Shown one piece after another: positions 41,601-50,832 of a stretch of 64,000 nt of DNA (position 1 is its first letter; each line of letters starts with the position of its first letter). The DNA lies in assembly GCA_902552805.1 (NCBI GenBank), contig CACDIC010000005.1:42230-106229 (forward strand), read 5' to 3'. The notes under the pieces are model-generated. The model did not search any database. It was not told the DNA's origin and was given only the letters and a program-made list of their open reading frames with translations. The translations under genes and the position numbers were made by a program. The DNA comes from an uncultured Pelagibacteraceae bacterium (GTDB taxonomy: Bacteria > Pseudomonadota > Alphaproteobacteria > Pelagibacterales > Pelagibacteraceae).

Positions 41601-43142
41601 TCTGTATTTGTCTGATAGAACTGCTAAAGGCGTATCATCACCCATGGAACCCGTCGCTTCTTTTGCATCTTCAGCCATTGGATGTAAAATTAGTTCTAAG
41701 TCCTCTAAACTTATTCCAAAAGTGTGTTGTCGTCTCCTTAGATCTTCACCATCAAAATTATGTTTTTCATTAGAAATAGATAATTTTTCATCTAAATCTA
41801 TTATCTGAGAATTGAAATGTTTATATTCTTTTGCCAAATAGTCTTTAATTTGATTATTCGTAAACACTTTGCCTTTTTCAATTCTAACACCAATTATCTC
41901 CCCTGGGCCAAGTCTTCCTTTTGATAAAATTCTTTTTTCATTTAATTCAATCATTCCAGTTTCAGATCCAGCAAAGAGAAACTTATCTTTTGTTATTGCG
42001 TATCTTAAAGGCCTTAAACCATTACGATCATTAGCTGCAATGACCCATTCATTATCTGTTGCAGCAATAGCGGCAGGACCATCCCAAGGTTCCATAGTAC
42101 TATTTAAAAAATTAAACAGTTGTTGATGGCTTTTTGGAAGAGTTTTATTTCTTTTTGACCAAGCATCAGGAATCATCATTAATTTTGCTAAAGGTGCGGG
42201 TTGGCCAGATTTATTTAATAACTCAAAAACATTATCTAGTGCCGCAGAGTCAGAAACTCCTTTTTGTATAACTGGCTTTAAATTTTCAACATTTTCAAAA
42301 AGAGGGCTACTCATCTCTTGTTCATGAACTCTCATCCAGTTTTTATTGCCTTTGTAAGTATTAATTTCACCATTATGGGCAACTGCTCTAAATGGTTGTG
42401 CCAAACTCCAGCTTGGAGCAGTATTAGTTGAAAATCTCTGATGGAAAATTGCAAATCTTGAAATAAATCTTTCGTCTTTTAAATCCAAGAAAAAATCTGA
42501 GATAGCCTCAGCTAAAAACATGCCCTTATAGATAATTGATTTAGAACTTATCGAGCAAATATAAAAATTATTTAATGATAAATTGAATGCTTTATTCTCA
42601 ATTTTTTTTCTTGTTTCATAAATTTTTCGCTCGAGATCTTTATCAAGCAAATTTTTATCATTCGATTTAAAAAGCACTTGAATTATCTCCGGCATAGTTT
42701 GAAAAGCTTTTTCTCCTAAAACTTTTGGATTAACAGGCACCTGTCTCCATCCATAGATACTAAAATCGTTTTTAGTTAACTCACTTTCTACAATCGTTTT
42801 ACAGCTTTCTTGTGAGGAGTAATCATTTCTTGGTAAAAAAATCATTCCAACACAAATATCAGAGCCATCATGTGTGTGACCTGTAACCTCTATTTTTTCA
42901 ACAAAGAAATCTTTGGGAATTTCTAAATGTATTCCTGCTCCATCACCTGTTTTTCCATCAGCATCAACAGCTCCTCGATGCCAAACAGCCTTTAAAGCTT
43001 CAATTCCATATTCTACAACCTCTCTTGATTTTTTTCCCTCTGTTGATGCAATTAACCCTACGCCACACGCGTCATGTTCCATTTCTTTGGAATAAACATT
43101 GTTTTTAATAAGTAATTCTAAATTTTTTTTATATATACTCAT
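38637..43142 (-). CDS. gltB: Glutamate synthase, large subunit
   Basis: GltB (1501 aa) makes glutamate from glutamine and 2-oxoglutarate. The class II glutaminase has its nucleophile Cys in MEHDACGVGLIAS (about 21-33), exposed after removal of a short propeptide. The central domain follows, then the FMN/synthase domain with GAKPGEGGQLPG and SGHNGGTGATP, the 3Fe-4S cysteines in MVRQCHSNTCPVGVC, and a C-terminal GXGXG beta-helix domain. It overlaps gltD by one base. Many shadow ORFs lie opposite it. This is the main ammonia-assimilation route together with glutamine synthetase. Confidence 0.98.
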   Translation of the reverse strand: MSIYKKNLELLIKNNVYSKEMEHDACGVGLIASTEGKKSREVVEYGIEALKAVWHRGAVDADGKTGDGAGIHLEIPKDFFVEKIEVTGHTHDGSDICVGMIFLPRNDYSSQESCKTIVESELTKNDFSIYGWRQVPVNPKVLGEKAFQTMPEIIQVLFKSNDKNLLDKDLERKIYETRKKIENKAFNLSLNNFYICSISSKSIIYKGMFLAEAISDFFLDLKDERFISRFAIFHQRFSTNTAPSWSLAQPFRAVAHNGEINTYKGNKNWMRVHEQEMSSPLFENVENLKPVIQKGVSDSAALDNVFELLNKSGQPAPLAKLMMIPDAWSKRNKTLPKSHQQLFNFLNSTMEPWDGPAAIAATDNEWVIAANDRNGLRPLRYAITKDKFLFAGSETGMIELNEKRILSKGRLGPGEIIGVRIEKGKVFTNNQIKDYLAKEYKHFNSQIIDLDEKLSISNEKHNFDGEDLRRRQHTFGISLEDLELILHPMAEDAKEATGSMGDDTPLAVLSDKYRPLYHFFRQNFSQVTNPPIDSLRENKVMSLKTRFGNLGNILDFDTLTKENIYVLNSPILSNSQFNKFINFFGKNSVSIDCTFSNDQSLFDSIKRIQKESEIAVRQGVTQLVLSDKAISDTRMPMPMLLCVGAINTFLIDKKLRGYVSINVQSGEALDTHSFATLIGVGATTVNPYIAFDSLYQRHEKKLFGQYSFDECVERYIKSVNAGLLKIMSKMGISVLSSYRGGCNFETVGLSRSIVDDYFPGVTSKISGIGLSGIEKKIRAIHKEAFESTDTVLPIGGIYRYRKNGETHQYQGRLIHLLQSAVGSNSYTAYKKYAEGIYNLPPINLRDLIDFRKKKLGPSIQISEVEPIEKILKRFGSGSMSHGALSKEAHETLAIGMNRIKGASCSGEGGEDANRFKIMDSGDSANSRVKQIASARFGVTVNYLNNCNEIEIKIAQGAKPGEGGQLPGFKVTDEIAKLRHSTPGVTLISPPPHHDIYSIEDLAQLIYDLKQINPKARIGVKLVASSGVGTIAAGVAKAKADIILISGHNGGTGATPQTSVKYVGIPWEMGLTEANQVLTLNNLRHKVTLRTDGGIKTGRDVVIAAMMGAEEYGVATTALVAMGCIMVRQCHSNTCPVGVCTQDEKLREKFTGTPDKVVNLFTFIATEVREILASLGFRSLNEVIGRTDLLMQVSKASPNLDDLDLNPLFVQADPGNNKRYCEVSEINQVPNTLDQEIWPQIEKALDNSEKINNEFLIKNTNRAVGTRISHHLYKKYGYEKLEENFLTLDFKGSAGQSFGSFAAKGLKLNLKGDANDYVGKGLSGATISIKLPDESNLISNENTIIGNTVLYGATSGKLFAAGQAGDRFAVRNSGATTVIEGCDSNGCEYMTGGTAVILGDVGDNFAAGMTGGMAFIYDKSKEFEKKVNPDSVVWQNVETEYWSKFLKELVLEHSNETGSSLSKKIIDGFESELKNFVQVCPKEMLDKLKNPISTKTKIQKVS

Positions 43143-44581
43143 TATGCAACTTTAGATTTTTTTAATTCGATATTTTCAAGATAAGATTTGATTGATAAAG
43201 CAGCATCTCTACCATCTTTAATTGCCCAAACAACTAAAGATGCACCTCTTACAATATCCCCGGCAGCAAAAACGCCTTTAATATTAGTTTCCATAGTGTC
43301 AAAGTCTGCTTTAATTGTTCCCCATTTTGTAACTTGTAATTCTTGTGCCTCAAATAATAATGGTAAGTTTTCTGGATCAAATCCTAAAGCTTTTATTACC
43401 ATATCTGCTTTAATTTCAAATTCGGATCCTTGTTTAATTTCTGGTCTTCTTCTACCTGAGTCATCTGGATCTCCAAGTTGAATTTGATCTACAATTAATT
43501 TTTCAATTTTATTTTTTCCTCTAAATTCTTTTGGACTAGACAACCAAACAAATTCAACACCCTCTTCTTCTGCATTAGCTACTTCTCTTGCAGATCCAGG
43601 CATATTATCTTTATCTCTTCTATATAAACATTTAACTGAATTAGCTTTTTGTCTTACAGATGTTCGAACACAATCCATTGCGGTATCTCCACCTCCAATA
43701 ACAACTACATCTTTACCCTCAGCGTTTAATATACCTTTATCGAATAAATCAACTTTATCTCCCAACCCCTTTTTGTTTGATGCTGTTAAAAACTCCATAG
43801 CAGGAAAAATATTATCTAAATCATTACCTGGTAGATTAATTTCTCTTGGTTTATAAACTCCAGTAGCAATTAAAATTGCATCATGTTTTTTTCTCAATTG
43901 CTCTAAAGTTGCATCCTTACCAACCTCAAAATTTTGTTCAAATTTAATTCCACCATCTTTCAACAATTTTGTTCTCCTCTCGACCACATGTTTTTCTAAT
44001 TTAAAATTTGGAATTCCATAAATTAACAAACCGCCCGCTCTGTCATATCTGTCATAAACAGTAATTTGATATCCATTTTTCCTAAGTTGTTCAGCAGCTG
44101 CCAGTCCAGCGGGTCCAGCACCAATTATTCCAACACTTTGGTCTTTTTCGTGTTTGATTGATATAGGCTTTACCCATCCGTTCTCCCAAGCACTATCAGT
44201 AATATATTTTTCAACTGATCCAATTGTTACAGTGCCATGGCCTGATTGCTCAATAACACAATTACCCTCACATAGTCTGTCTTGAGGGCATATTCTGCCA
44301 CAAACCTCAGGCATATTATTTGTACTTTGAGATAATTCATAAGCTTCCTTCAATCTGCCTTCAGCAGTCAATTTAAGCCAATCAGGGATGTTGTTACTTA
44401 AAGGACAATGGACTTGGCAAAAAGGAACGCCACATTGAGAACATCTACTTGACTGCTCTTGTGCTTTTTGAGTGATAAATTCATCATAGATTTCATTAAA
44501 ATCATCTTTCCTATTATCAACTCCTCTTTTAGGTGGGGTTTGTTGACCTATTTTTACGAATTTTAGCATTTTATCAGTCAT
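43142..44581 (-). CDS. gltD: Glutamate synthase, small subunit
   Basis: GltD (479 aa) takes electrons from NADPH through FAD and two 4Fe-4S clusters to GltB. The N-terminal cluster region has CSQCGVPFCQVHCP and CGRICPQDRLCEGNC (about 45-112). FAD binding is GAGPAGLAAAEQL (about 152-164) and NADPH binding is VIGGGDTAMDCVR (about 290-302); the late AAGDIVRGASLVVWAIKDG is a family signature. It is transcribed first, with gltB directly behind. Upstream is the 184-nt divergent gap shared with uppP. Confidence 0.97.
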   Translation of the reverse strand: MTDKMLKFVKIGQQTPPKRGVDNRKDDFNEIYDEFITQKAQEQSSRCSQCGVPFCQVHCPLSNNIPDWLKLTAEGRLKEAYELSQSTNNMPEVCGRICPQDRLCEGNCVIEQSGHGTVTIGSVEKYITDSAWENGWVKPISIKHEKDQSVGIIGAGPAGLAAAEQLRKNGYQITVYDRYDRAGGLLIYGIPNFKLEKHVVERRTKLLKDGGIKFEQNFEVGKDATLEQLRKKHDAILIATGVYKPREINLPGNDLDNIFPAMEFLTASNKKGLGDKVDLFDKGILNAEGKDVVVIGGGDTAMDCVRTSVRQKANSVKCLYRRDKDNMPGSAREVANAEEEGVEFVWLSSPKEFRGKNKIEKLIVDQIQLGDPDDSGRRRPEIKQGSEFEIKADMVIKALGFDPENLPLLFEAQELQVTKWGTIKADFDTMETNIKGVFAAGDIVRGASLVVWAIKDGRDAALSIKSYLENIELKKSKVA

Positions 44582-44765
44582 AAATTTTTATAAATTTATC
44601 GCAAAATATACATAGTTTTTATTAGTAAAAGAAATAAATAGGTCAGTTATTATTACCTAATTACATTAATATTTAGCTTAAATTCTACTTAATCTGATTT
44701 TTGCATACCTAATATGATTAAATCGAATTGTTTAAAATGAATATTTTTTAAGCTACGACACATGT

Positions 44766-45533
44766 ATGTTGCAAGATTTTATAGAAATTTTAATTCTTTC
44801 TGCTGTTCAAGGAATTTCTGAATTTTTACCCATAAGTTCGTCAGCTCATTTAATATTGGTATCAAATTTTTATGATTTAGAAACAAGTTCTTTATTAATA
44901 GACATAAGTCTACATTTAGGCTCATTAATTGCAGTAATTTTTTATTTTAGAAAAGAGCTATTTGATCTAAGAAATAATAATAGGTTATTAAGTTTAATAA
45001 TTATTGGCTCCTTGCCTTTAATATTTTTTGGATATATTTTATATTCCACCGAATTTATTCATCTTTTAAGAAACACAAAAGTAATTGCATCAACAACACT
45101 ATTTTTTGGATTCATACTTTTCTTTGCTGATCAAAGAAAAATTGATCGAAATATTTCTACAGATTTAAATATTAAATCAGTTTTATTAATTGGTTTATTT
45201 CAAATATTAGCGTTGATACCAGGAGTTAGTAGGGCTGGAATAACGATTACGGCAGCAAGATTTTTGAATTTCAATAGAACAGACGCTAGTAAAATTTCTT
45301 TTTTAATGTCTATACCTGCATTAGCAGGAGCAAGCTTCCTAGGTTTAAGAGAGGCTTTTGAACAATCAATAGAAATTAATTATTTATTATTAATTGCTAC
45401 TTTTTTATCATTTATGTTTTCATTTTTTACAATTAAGTATTTTCTTAAATTTATAAGTAAAATTTCTTTTAATGTATTTGTAATTTATCGGATAATTCTT
45501 GGCTTAATTTTATTTTATATAATATATATTTAA
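44766..45533 (+). CDS. uppP: Undecaprenyl-diphosphatase (BacA/UppP)
   Basis: UppP (255 aa) recycles undecaprenyl pyrophosphate to the monophosphate carrier at the inner membrane, needed for peptidoglycan and surface glycans. It is strongly hydrophobic with about eight spans. Both catalytic motifs are present: GISEFLPISSSAHLIL (about 16-31) and PGVSRAGITITAARF (about 155-169). It overlaps the EamA gene convergently by 4 nt. Confidence 0.96.
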   Translation: MLQDFIEILILSAVQGISEFLPISSSAHLILVSNFYDLETSSLLIDISLHLGSLIAVIFYFRKELFDLRNNNRLLSLIIIGSLPLIFFGYILYSTEFIHLLRNTKVIASTTLFFGFILFFADQRKIDRNISTDLNIKSVLLIGLFQILALIPGVSRAGITITAARFLNFNRTDASKISFLMSIPALAGASFLGLREAFEQSIEINYLLLIATFLSFMFSFFTIKYFLKFISKISFNVFVIYRIILGLILFYIIYI

Positions 45534-46420
45534 CTTGCTTTCCTTATTAATGGAACTAATTGAGATAATAAAACTCCACTTAGTATAAAAAAACAACCAA
45601 GTAAATTATAAATGCCTAATATTTGATTTAAAAGAAACCAGGCGGCAATTGTTGCAAACACACCCTCCAAAGAAAAAATTATTGCTGCTGGTGCTGGAGT
45701 TATATTTCTTTGAGCATAAATTTGTAAAACAAATGCAAAACCACCTGATAAAATACCAGCATATAAAATCGAGTCTATTTCATTTAATATATTAGCGATT
45801 ACGAATTCTTCAGAAAATAAACCTATTATAAATGAGAATAGAGCAACTAGCAGAGTTTGAATTGCACCAATAGTCAATGGTAGATTGTACTTTTTGACAA
45901 TCATACCAGTAAAAATAATATGTGTACTCCAAAATAAAGCTCCTAATACCACAAGGGTATCACCTAATCTTACAGTTGCATCTTGAAAATTTGTTAATAA
46001 ATATCCGCCGATTAAACATAAAATTACTGATGGCCATACACTCCAGTGTAAAAAATCTTTTTTAAAGATGAAAATAATTATTGGGACCATTGGCACATAA
46101 AAAATTGTAAAAAAAGCAGCATTTGCTACATCAGTGTAAAGCAACGCAACCTGTTGTAATGCTGAGCCCAAAAATAATGATAGTCCGATTAAAAAGGACA
46201 GGATAGCGAATGTTTTTGTATCAAACCTAAATTCTTTTTTTAGTTTTTTTGCTTCAAACATTAATGCTAAAGGAACAATTGCTAAAAAACCCACAAAAAA
46301 TCTTACTGAATTAAAAGTGAATGGGCCGATGTCGTCCATGCCTGTATCTTGTGCAATAAATGTAGTCCCCCAGATGAAAGTGCATAATAGTGCACTAAAT
46401 AATGAGAGAGTTTTTGACAT
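45530..46420 (-). CDS. EamA/DMT-family transporter
   Basis: This 296-aa inner-membrane protein has about ten hydrophobic helices in two EamA repeats. The first starts LLCTFIWGTTFIAQDTG, the second around GDTLVVLGALFWSTHIIFTG, each with the typical small-residue helix pattern; ITPAPAAIIFSLEGVFATIAAWFLLNQ is a strong family signature in repeat two. Such proteins export or import amino acids or other metabolites; the substrate cannot be told. It lies 4 nt upstream of the E2 stop codon... that is, it is read just after E2 would end in the opposite sense of gene order: on the minus strand EamA follows the PDH genes only if transcription runs through (46425 to 46420). Confidence 0.92.
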   Translation of the reverse strand: MSKTLSLFSALLCTFIWGTTFIAQDTGMDDIGPFTFNSVRFFVGFLAIVPLALMFEAKKLKKEFRFDTKTFAILSFLIGLSLFLGSALQQVALLYTDVANAAFFTIFYVPMVPIIIFIFKKDFLHWSVWPSVILCLIGGYLLTNFQDATVRLGDTLVVLGALFWSTHIIFTGMIVKKYNLPLTIGAIQTLLVALFSFIIGLFSEEFVIANILNEIDSILYAGILSGGFAFVLQIYAQRNITPAPAAIIFSLEGVFATIAAWFLLNQILGIYNLLGCFFILSGVLLSQLVPLIRKAS

Positions 46421-46424
46421 ATTT

Positions 46425-47699
46425 TTACACAGCTAATTTGTAAGCAAAATTTTTTCCAAGATTGTCTTTCAAATCGTTGTTAAATCGAGCTGCTTCAGCT
46501 CCATCAATTATTCTGTGATCATATGATAAAGATAAAGGTAACATTGTTCGTGTAATAAATTTTCCATCAATAAAAATTTGTTTTTTTTGAGATTTGCCAA
46601 CTCCCAAAATTGCAACTTCAGGATAATTAATTATAGGTGTAAAAAAAGAACCGCCAATACCTCCTAGACTTGTTATTGTCATGGAACCACCAAATAATTC
46701 TTTTTTATCAATTTTAAGATTCCTGCACTGATCACTTAATTTTTTAAGTTCGTTGCCAATTAATGAAATATTCTTATTATCAGCATTTCTTAGTTTTGGC
46801 ACCATAAGTCCATGCTTCGTATCTACTGCTATTCCAATATGGTAATACTTTTTTAAGGTCATTTTTCCTTTATCAATTTCATCTATAGATGAATTAAAAT
46901 TTGGAAATTTTTTAAGTGATGCAGTTAATGCTTTGACGATAAAAGCTAAAGGAGTAATTTTTTTTTTTTCTCCAGTGTAAATATCTGTAAGAGATGTTCT
47001 AAACTCCTCTAATTCAGTTATATCTGCTTCATCATGATTGGTCACATGGGGAATATTGGTCCAAGAATTCATAAGATATTTAGACGAAAGTCTCTTCACT
47101 CTTGGAATATTCTTTATTTCTGTTTTTCCAAATTCAGAGTGAGGATATTCTAGTTCTATCGTTTCATCTTTTTTGAATTCTTCTTCAGAACTTCTTCTAG
47201 GTTTATTTGCGACAAATGACTTTACATCACTTTCAGTTACTCTTCCTACTCTTTCACTACCTTCAACTTTACTAATATCAACACCAAGTTCTCTTGCAAA
47301 TTTTCTGACTTTTGGTGAGGCTGCAGTTTTTTTAGAAAAATCTTTTACGATAACATTTTTTGATCCAACTTCTCTTCTAATTTCTATTTTTTTTTCCTTA
47401 GTATTTTCTTTTTTAATTGTTTTTATTTCTTCAGTTTTTAATTGAGTTTCTACTTGATTGTCTTTTAATTCAATTTCTAATATTTTATCACCCTCAGAAA
47501 CCTTATCCCCAACATTTAAATTTAATTCTGTAACTATTCCATTATGTAATGAGGGTATTTCAACACTCGATTTATCACTTTCAATTGTTATTAAAGGATC
47601 ATTTTTTTTAATCTCTTGACCCTTTTTGACTATAATTTCAATAACCTCTACATCTTTAAATTCACCAATATTTGGAACTTTTATATCTTTTTTGGGCAT
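46425..47699 (-). CDS. aceF: Pyruvate dehydrogenase complex E2 (dihydrolipoamide acetyltransferase)
   Basis: E2 forms the core of the complex and transfers acetyl from lipoyl to CoA. The 424-aa protein has one N-terminal lipoyl domain (lipoyl Lys in IESDKSSVEIP, about residue 43), a linker, a peripheral-subunit-binding domain (VRKFARELGVDISKVEGSERVGRVTESDV, split here by position about 128-156) and the catalytic core with the HxxxDG site SYDHRIIDGAEAARF. The ORF track starts at 47777 inside the E1 gene; the ATG at 47699 fits the domain start and lies 1 nt after the E1 stop. E3 is not in the window. Confidence 0.93.
   Translation of the reverse strand: MPKKDIKVPNIGEFKDVEVIEIIVKKGQEIKKNDPLITIESDKSSVEIPSLHNGIVTELNLNVGDKVSEGDKILEIELKDNQVETQLKTEEIKTIKKENTKEKKIEIRREVGSKNVIVKDFSKKTAASPKVRKFARELGVDISKVEGSERVGRVTESDVKSFVANKPRRSSEEEFKKDETIELEYPHSEFGKTEIKNIPRVKRLSSKYLMNSWTNIPHVTNHDEADITELEEFRTSLTDIYTGEKKKITPLAFIVKALTASLKKFPNFNSSIDEIDKGKMTLKKYYHIGIAVDTKHGLMVPKLRNADNKNISLIGNELKKLSDQCRNLKIDKKELFGGSMTITSLGGIGGSFFTPIINYPEVAILGVGKSQKKQIFIDGKFITRTMLPLSLSYDHRIIDGAEAARFNNDLKDNLGKNFAYKLAV
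47554..47585 (-). repeat. Lipoyl-site DNA repeat, copy in E2
   Basis: A 32-bp stretch here is identical to 50594-50625 in the E1 gene. It encodes the lipoylation loop (IESDKSSVEIP) in both proteins. Flanking bases are similar but diverged. It marks a duplicated domain that may still recombine. Confidence 0.85.
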
Positions 47700-47700
47700 T

Positions 47701-50700
47701 CTATAATTTTGTTGGCATAGGTTTATCAATATCAATCTTATACTTTTTGATTGCTTCTTTTGCATATTTTGATGCAATAAGCTGTTCCTTAGCTAAAATA
47801 CTCAAACCATATGTTGTGATATGTTCCTTATCAACTTCAAAAAATTTTCTTAACTTCTTTCTTGTATCACTTCGACCAAATCCATCCGTTCCTAATGAAT
47901 AAAAACTTTTATTTACGTATGGTCTAATCTGGTCAGAATTCATTCTCATATAATCAGAAGCTGCTAAAATTGGTCCCTCAGTATTACCCAAACATTTTTC
48001 TACATAGCTTTTTTTAGGCTCTTTATCAGGATTTAGAAGATTGTATCTCTCTACCTCAAGGCCATCCCTTCTCAATTCATTAAAGCTGGTTACACTCCAA
48101 ATCTCACTATCGATTTGATACTCATTTTGTAATATTTCGGCACCAGCTATCATTTCTCTTAAGATTGTGCCAGATCCAAGAAATTGAATTTTAGTTTTTT
48201 TATACTTGTTAAACTCCTTTATTTTATACATTCCTTTTAAAATACCATCCTCACATGATTTATCTTTTGGCATTTCTGGATGAGGATAATTTTCATTCAT
48301 GGTCGTAATGTAATAGAAAATATTCTCTTTTTTCTCATGCATTCTTCTTAAACCTTCTCTAAAAATGACTGCAAGCTCGTAGTGAAATGTTGGATCGTAT
48401 GATCTGCAATTAGGAATAGTTGAAGCCATCAAATGACTATGACCATCTTGATGTTGTAGACCTTCCCCAGCAAGAGTTGTTCTTCCAGCGGTTGCTCCGA
48501 TCAAAAACCCTCTGGACTGGCTATCAGCACCCGCCCAAGCAAAATCACCAATTCTCTGAAAGCCAAACATTGAGTAAAAAAGATAAATTGGGATCATTTC
48601 TATATCATGGTTTGTATATGAAGTTCCTGCAGCGATCCAAGATGACATCGCTCCAGCCTCGTTAATTCCTTCCTCTAAAACTTGACCACTCTTTTCCTCT
48701 TTATACGAACTTAATTGAGCAGAATCTTCTGGCTCATATTTTTGACCTTCATGAGCATAAATTCCTATTTTTTGGAAAAAACCCTCCATTCCGAATGTTC
48801 TAGCCTCATCAGGTATGATTGGAACCAGTCTTGGTGCAACATTTTTATCTCTCAAAAGGTTTGTTAACATTCTGACCAATGCCATTGTGGTCGACATTTC
48901 TTTTTCACCTGTAGAAACTTTCATATTATCGAAAATATCTTTTGGTGGTGCTTTAACAGGTTTCGCGTAAGTTGTTCTTTCAGGAATAAAACCACCCAGT
49001 TGAATTCGTCTTTCATTTATGTATTTAATCTCTAGAGAATTTTGATCAGGCTTGTAGTATTCAATATTCTTAACTTGTTGATCTGTTAATGGAACATCAA
49101 ACCTATCTCTGTAATACATTAAGTCGTCGATATCTAACTTCTTAGTCTGGTGAGTTGTATTTACACTCTCACCACTTTTGCCCATTCCATAACCCTTAAT
49201 AGTTTTTGCAATTACAACTGTAGGACTTCCAACATTTTTAGATGCTTTGTCATAAGCTGCAAAAACTTTATGAGGGTCGTGACCACCCCTGTTTAATCGC
49301 CAAATATCTTTGTCTGAAAGACTGGAAACCAACTCTTTGGTCTCTAAATATTTTCCAAAAAATTTTTCTCTCACATACGCACCATCCCTTGCTTTCATTG
49401 CTTGATACTCGCCATCGACAGTCTCATTCATTGTTTTAACTAAATGACCTGTTTTATCATTGGCAAGCAATGGATCCCAATAAGAGCCCCAAATAACTTT
49501 TATAACATTCCATCCTGCACCTCTAAAAATTCCCTCTAATTCCTGAATTATTTTTCCGTTTCCTCGAACTGGTCCGTCTAGTCTTTGAAGATTACAATTT
49601 ACAACAAATATTAAGTTATCTAATTTTTCTCTTGCAGCTAAACCAATCGCGCCTAAAGATTCAGGTTCATCCATTTCTCCATCACCTAAAAATGCCCAAA
49701 CTTTTCTACCTTCATCTTTGATGAGACCTCTGTTGATTAAGTACTTCATGAATCTTGCTTGATAAATTGCAAGCATTGGACCTAATCCCATGGACACTGT
49801 TGGAAATTGCCAAAAATTCGGCATTAGCCAAGGATGAGGATATGAGGAAAGACCACCAGGGTTTACTTCTTGTCTAAAACTATCTAATTGTTTTTCGTTA
49901 AGTCTACCTTCTAGATAAGCTCTAGCGTACATACCTGGAGCGCTATGACCTTGAAAATAAATTAAATCTCCACCAAATTTATTATTTTTAGCTCTCCAAA
50001 AATGATTCATACCAACATCGTAAAGAGTTGCAGCAGATGCAAAAGTTCCAATATGCCCTCCAAGTTCTGGGAATTTTTTATTTGCTCTAACTACCATTGC
50101 GGCAGCATTCCATCTAATTAAAGATCTAATTCTTCTCTCTATGTTTTGATCTCCATTAGATTTTTTTTCCTCGTTAACTGGTATAGTGTTTATATAAGGA
50201 GTATTTTGCGTATAGGGTATATTGGCACCCTCCATATAAGCTTTGTTAATAAGTTCTTTAATTAAATAATGTGCTCTCTGATTTCCGTCTTTTTCTATTA
50301 CTGCTGACAAAGACTCTAGCCATTCACTTGTTTCTAGTGGATCGATATCTCCTTCTTTAACTACTTGGATTATTTTTGGTTTTTCGGTCTCAATTATTTT
50401 TTGTGGAATATTTTGGTCCTGATGTTTTCTTAAAGTACTCTCAGCTTCTTGAATTAAATTTTCAGTTTCTTTTGGAACACTTTCTTTTTGAGATAATGAT
50501 TGATTTGAAGAAATATTTATTAATAGATCTCCCTTTGAAACCTTATCTCCAACTTTAACATTTACAGACTCGACTTTGCCAGAAAATATTGATGGTATTT
50601 CAACACTCGATTTATCACTTTCAATAGTAACAACAGGATCATTTTTTTTAATATCTTGACCCTCTTTTACTAAAAGTTCTATAACTTCCACGTTCTCAAA

Positions 50701-50736
50701 ATCACCTATGTCAGGAACTAACAATTTTTCAGTCAT
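47701..50736 (-). CDS. aceE: Pyruvate dehydrogenase E1 (homodimeric type) with N-terminal lipoyl domain
   Basis: This 1011-aa protein is an AceE-type E1 fused to a lipoyl domain. Residues 1-75 are a lipoyl module (LLVPDIGDFENVEVIE, then IESDKSSVEIP), followed by a polar linker (about 76-125) and the E1 proper from PLETSEWLESLSAVIEKDG. E1 features include FQGHSAPGMYARAYLEGRL, the ThDP site GDGEMDEPESLGAI followed by VNCNLQRLDGPVRGNGK, and a C-terminal transketolase-like half. Ordinary AceE is about 890 aa without a lipoyl domain, and many Alphaproteobacteria use heterodimeric PdhAB instead. E2 follows after 1 nt and carries a near-copy of the same lipoyl module. Confidence 0.95.
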   Translation of the reverse strand: MTEKLLVPDIGDFENVEVIELLVKEGQDIKKNDPVVTIESDKSSVEIPSIFSGKVESVNVKVGDKVSKGDLLINISSNQSLSQKESVPKETENLIQEAESTLRKHQDQNIPQKIIETEKPKIIQVVKEGDIDPLETSEWLESLSAVIEKDGNQRAHYLIKELINKAYMEGANIPYTQNTPYINTIPVNEEKKSNGDQNIERRIRSLIRWNAAAMVVRANKKFPELGGHIGTFASAATLYDVGMNHFWRAKNNKFGGDLIYFQGHSAPGMYARAYLEGRLNEKQLDSFRQEVNPGGLSSYPHPWLMPNFWQFPTVSMGLGPMLAIYQARFMKYLINRGLIKDEGRKVWAFLGDGEMDEPESLGAIGLAAREKLDNLIFVVNCNLQRLDGPVRGNGKIIQELEGIFRGAGWNVIKVIWGSYWDPLLANDKTGHLVKTMNETVDGEYQAMKARDGAYVREKFFGKYLETKELVSSLSDKDIWRLNRGGHDPHKVFAAYDKASKNVGSPTVVIAKTIKGYGMGKSGESVNTTHQTKKLDIDDLMYYRDRFDVPLTDQQVKNIEYYKPDQNSLEIKYINERRIQLGGFIPERTTYAKPVKAPPKDIFDNMKVSTGEKEMSTTMALVRMLTNLLRDKNVAPRLVPIIPDEARTFGMEGFFQKIGIYAHEGQKYEPEDSAQLSSYKEEKSGQVLEEGINEAGAMSSWIAAGTSYTNHDIEMIPIYLFYSMFGFQRIGDFAWAGADSQSRGFLIGATAGRTTLAGEGLQHQDGHSHLMASTIPNCRSYDPTFHYELAVIFREGLRRMHEKKENIFYYITTMNENYPHPEMPKDKSCEDGILKGMYKIKEFNKYKKTKIQFLGSGTILREMIAGAEILQNEYQIDSEIWSVTSFNELRRDGLEVERYNLLNPDKEPKKSYVEKCLGNTEGPILAASDYMRMNSDQIRPYVNKSFYSLGTDGFGRSDTRKKLRKFFEVDKEHITTYGLSILAKEQLIASKYAKEAIKKYKIDIDKPMPTKL
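50594..50625 (-). repeat. Lipoyl-site DNA repeat, copy in E1
   Basis: This is the second copy of the 32-bp repeat at 47554-47585, in the same orientation about 3.0 kb away. It encodes the lipoyl-lysine loop of the E1-fused domain. Confidence 0.85.
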
Positions 50737-50832
50737 TTTTAAAAGTTTTATACATAAAAAAAATTTACTTAATCTTCAATTTTAACACATTCTATCCAAT
50801 TTTTTGACACTCTTTATTGAAATACTCAAATA

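Noticed and set aside
44582-44765. Riboswitch or small gene in the gltD/uppP gap
   Set aside because: I found only short AT palindromes and no stable stem set or coding frame; it is best read as a plain divergent promoter region.
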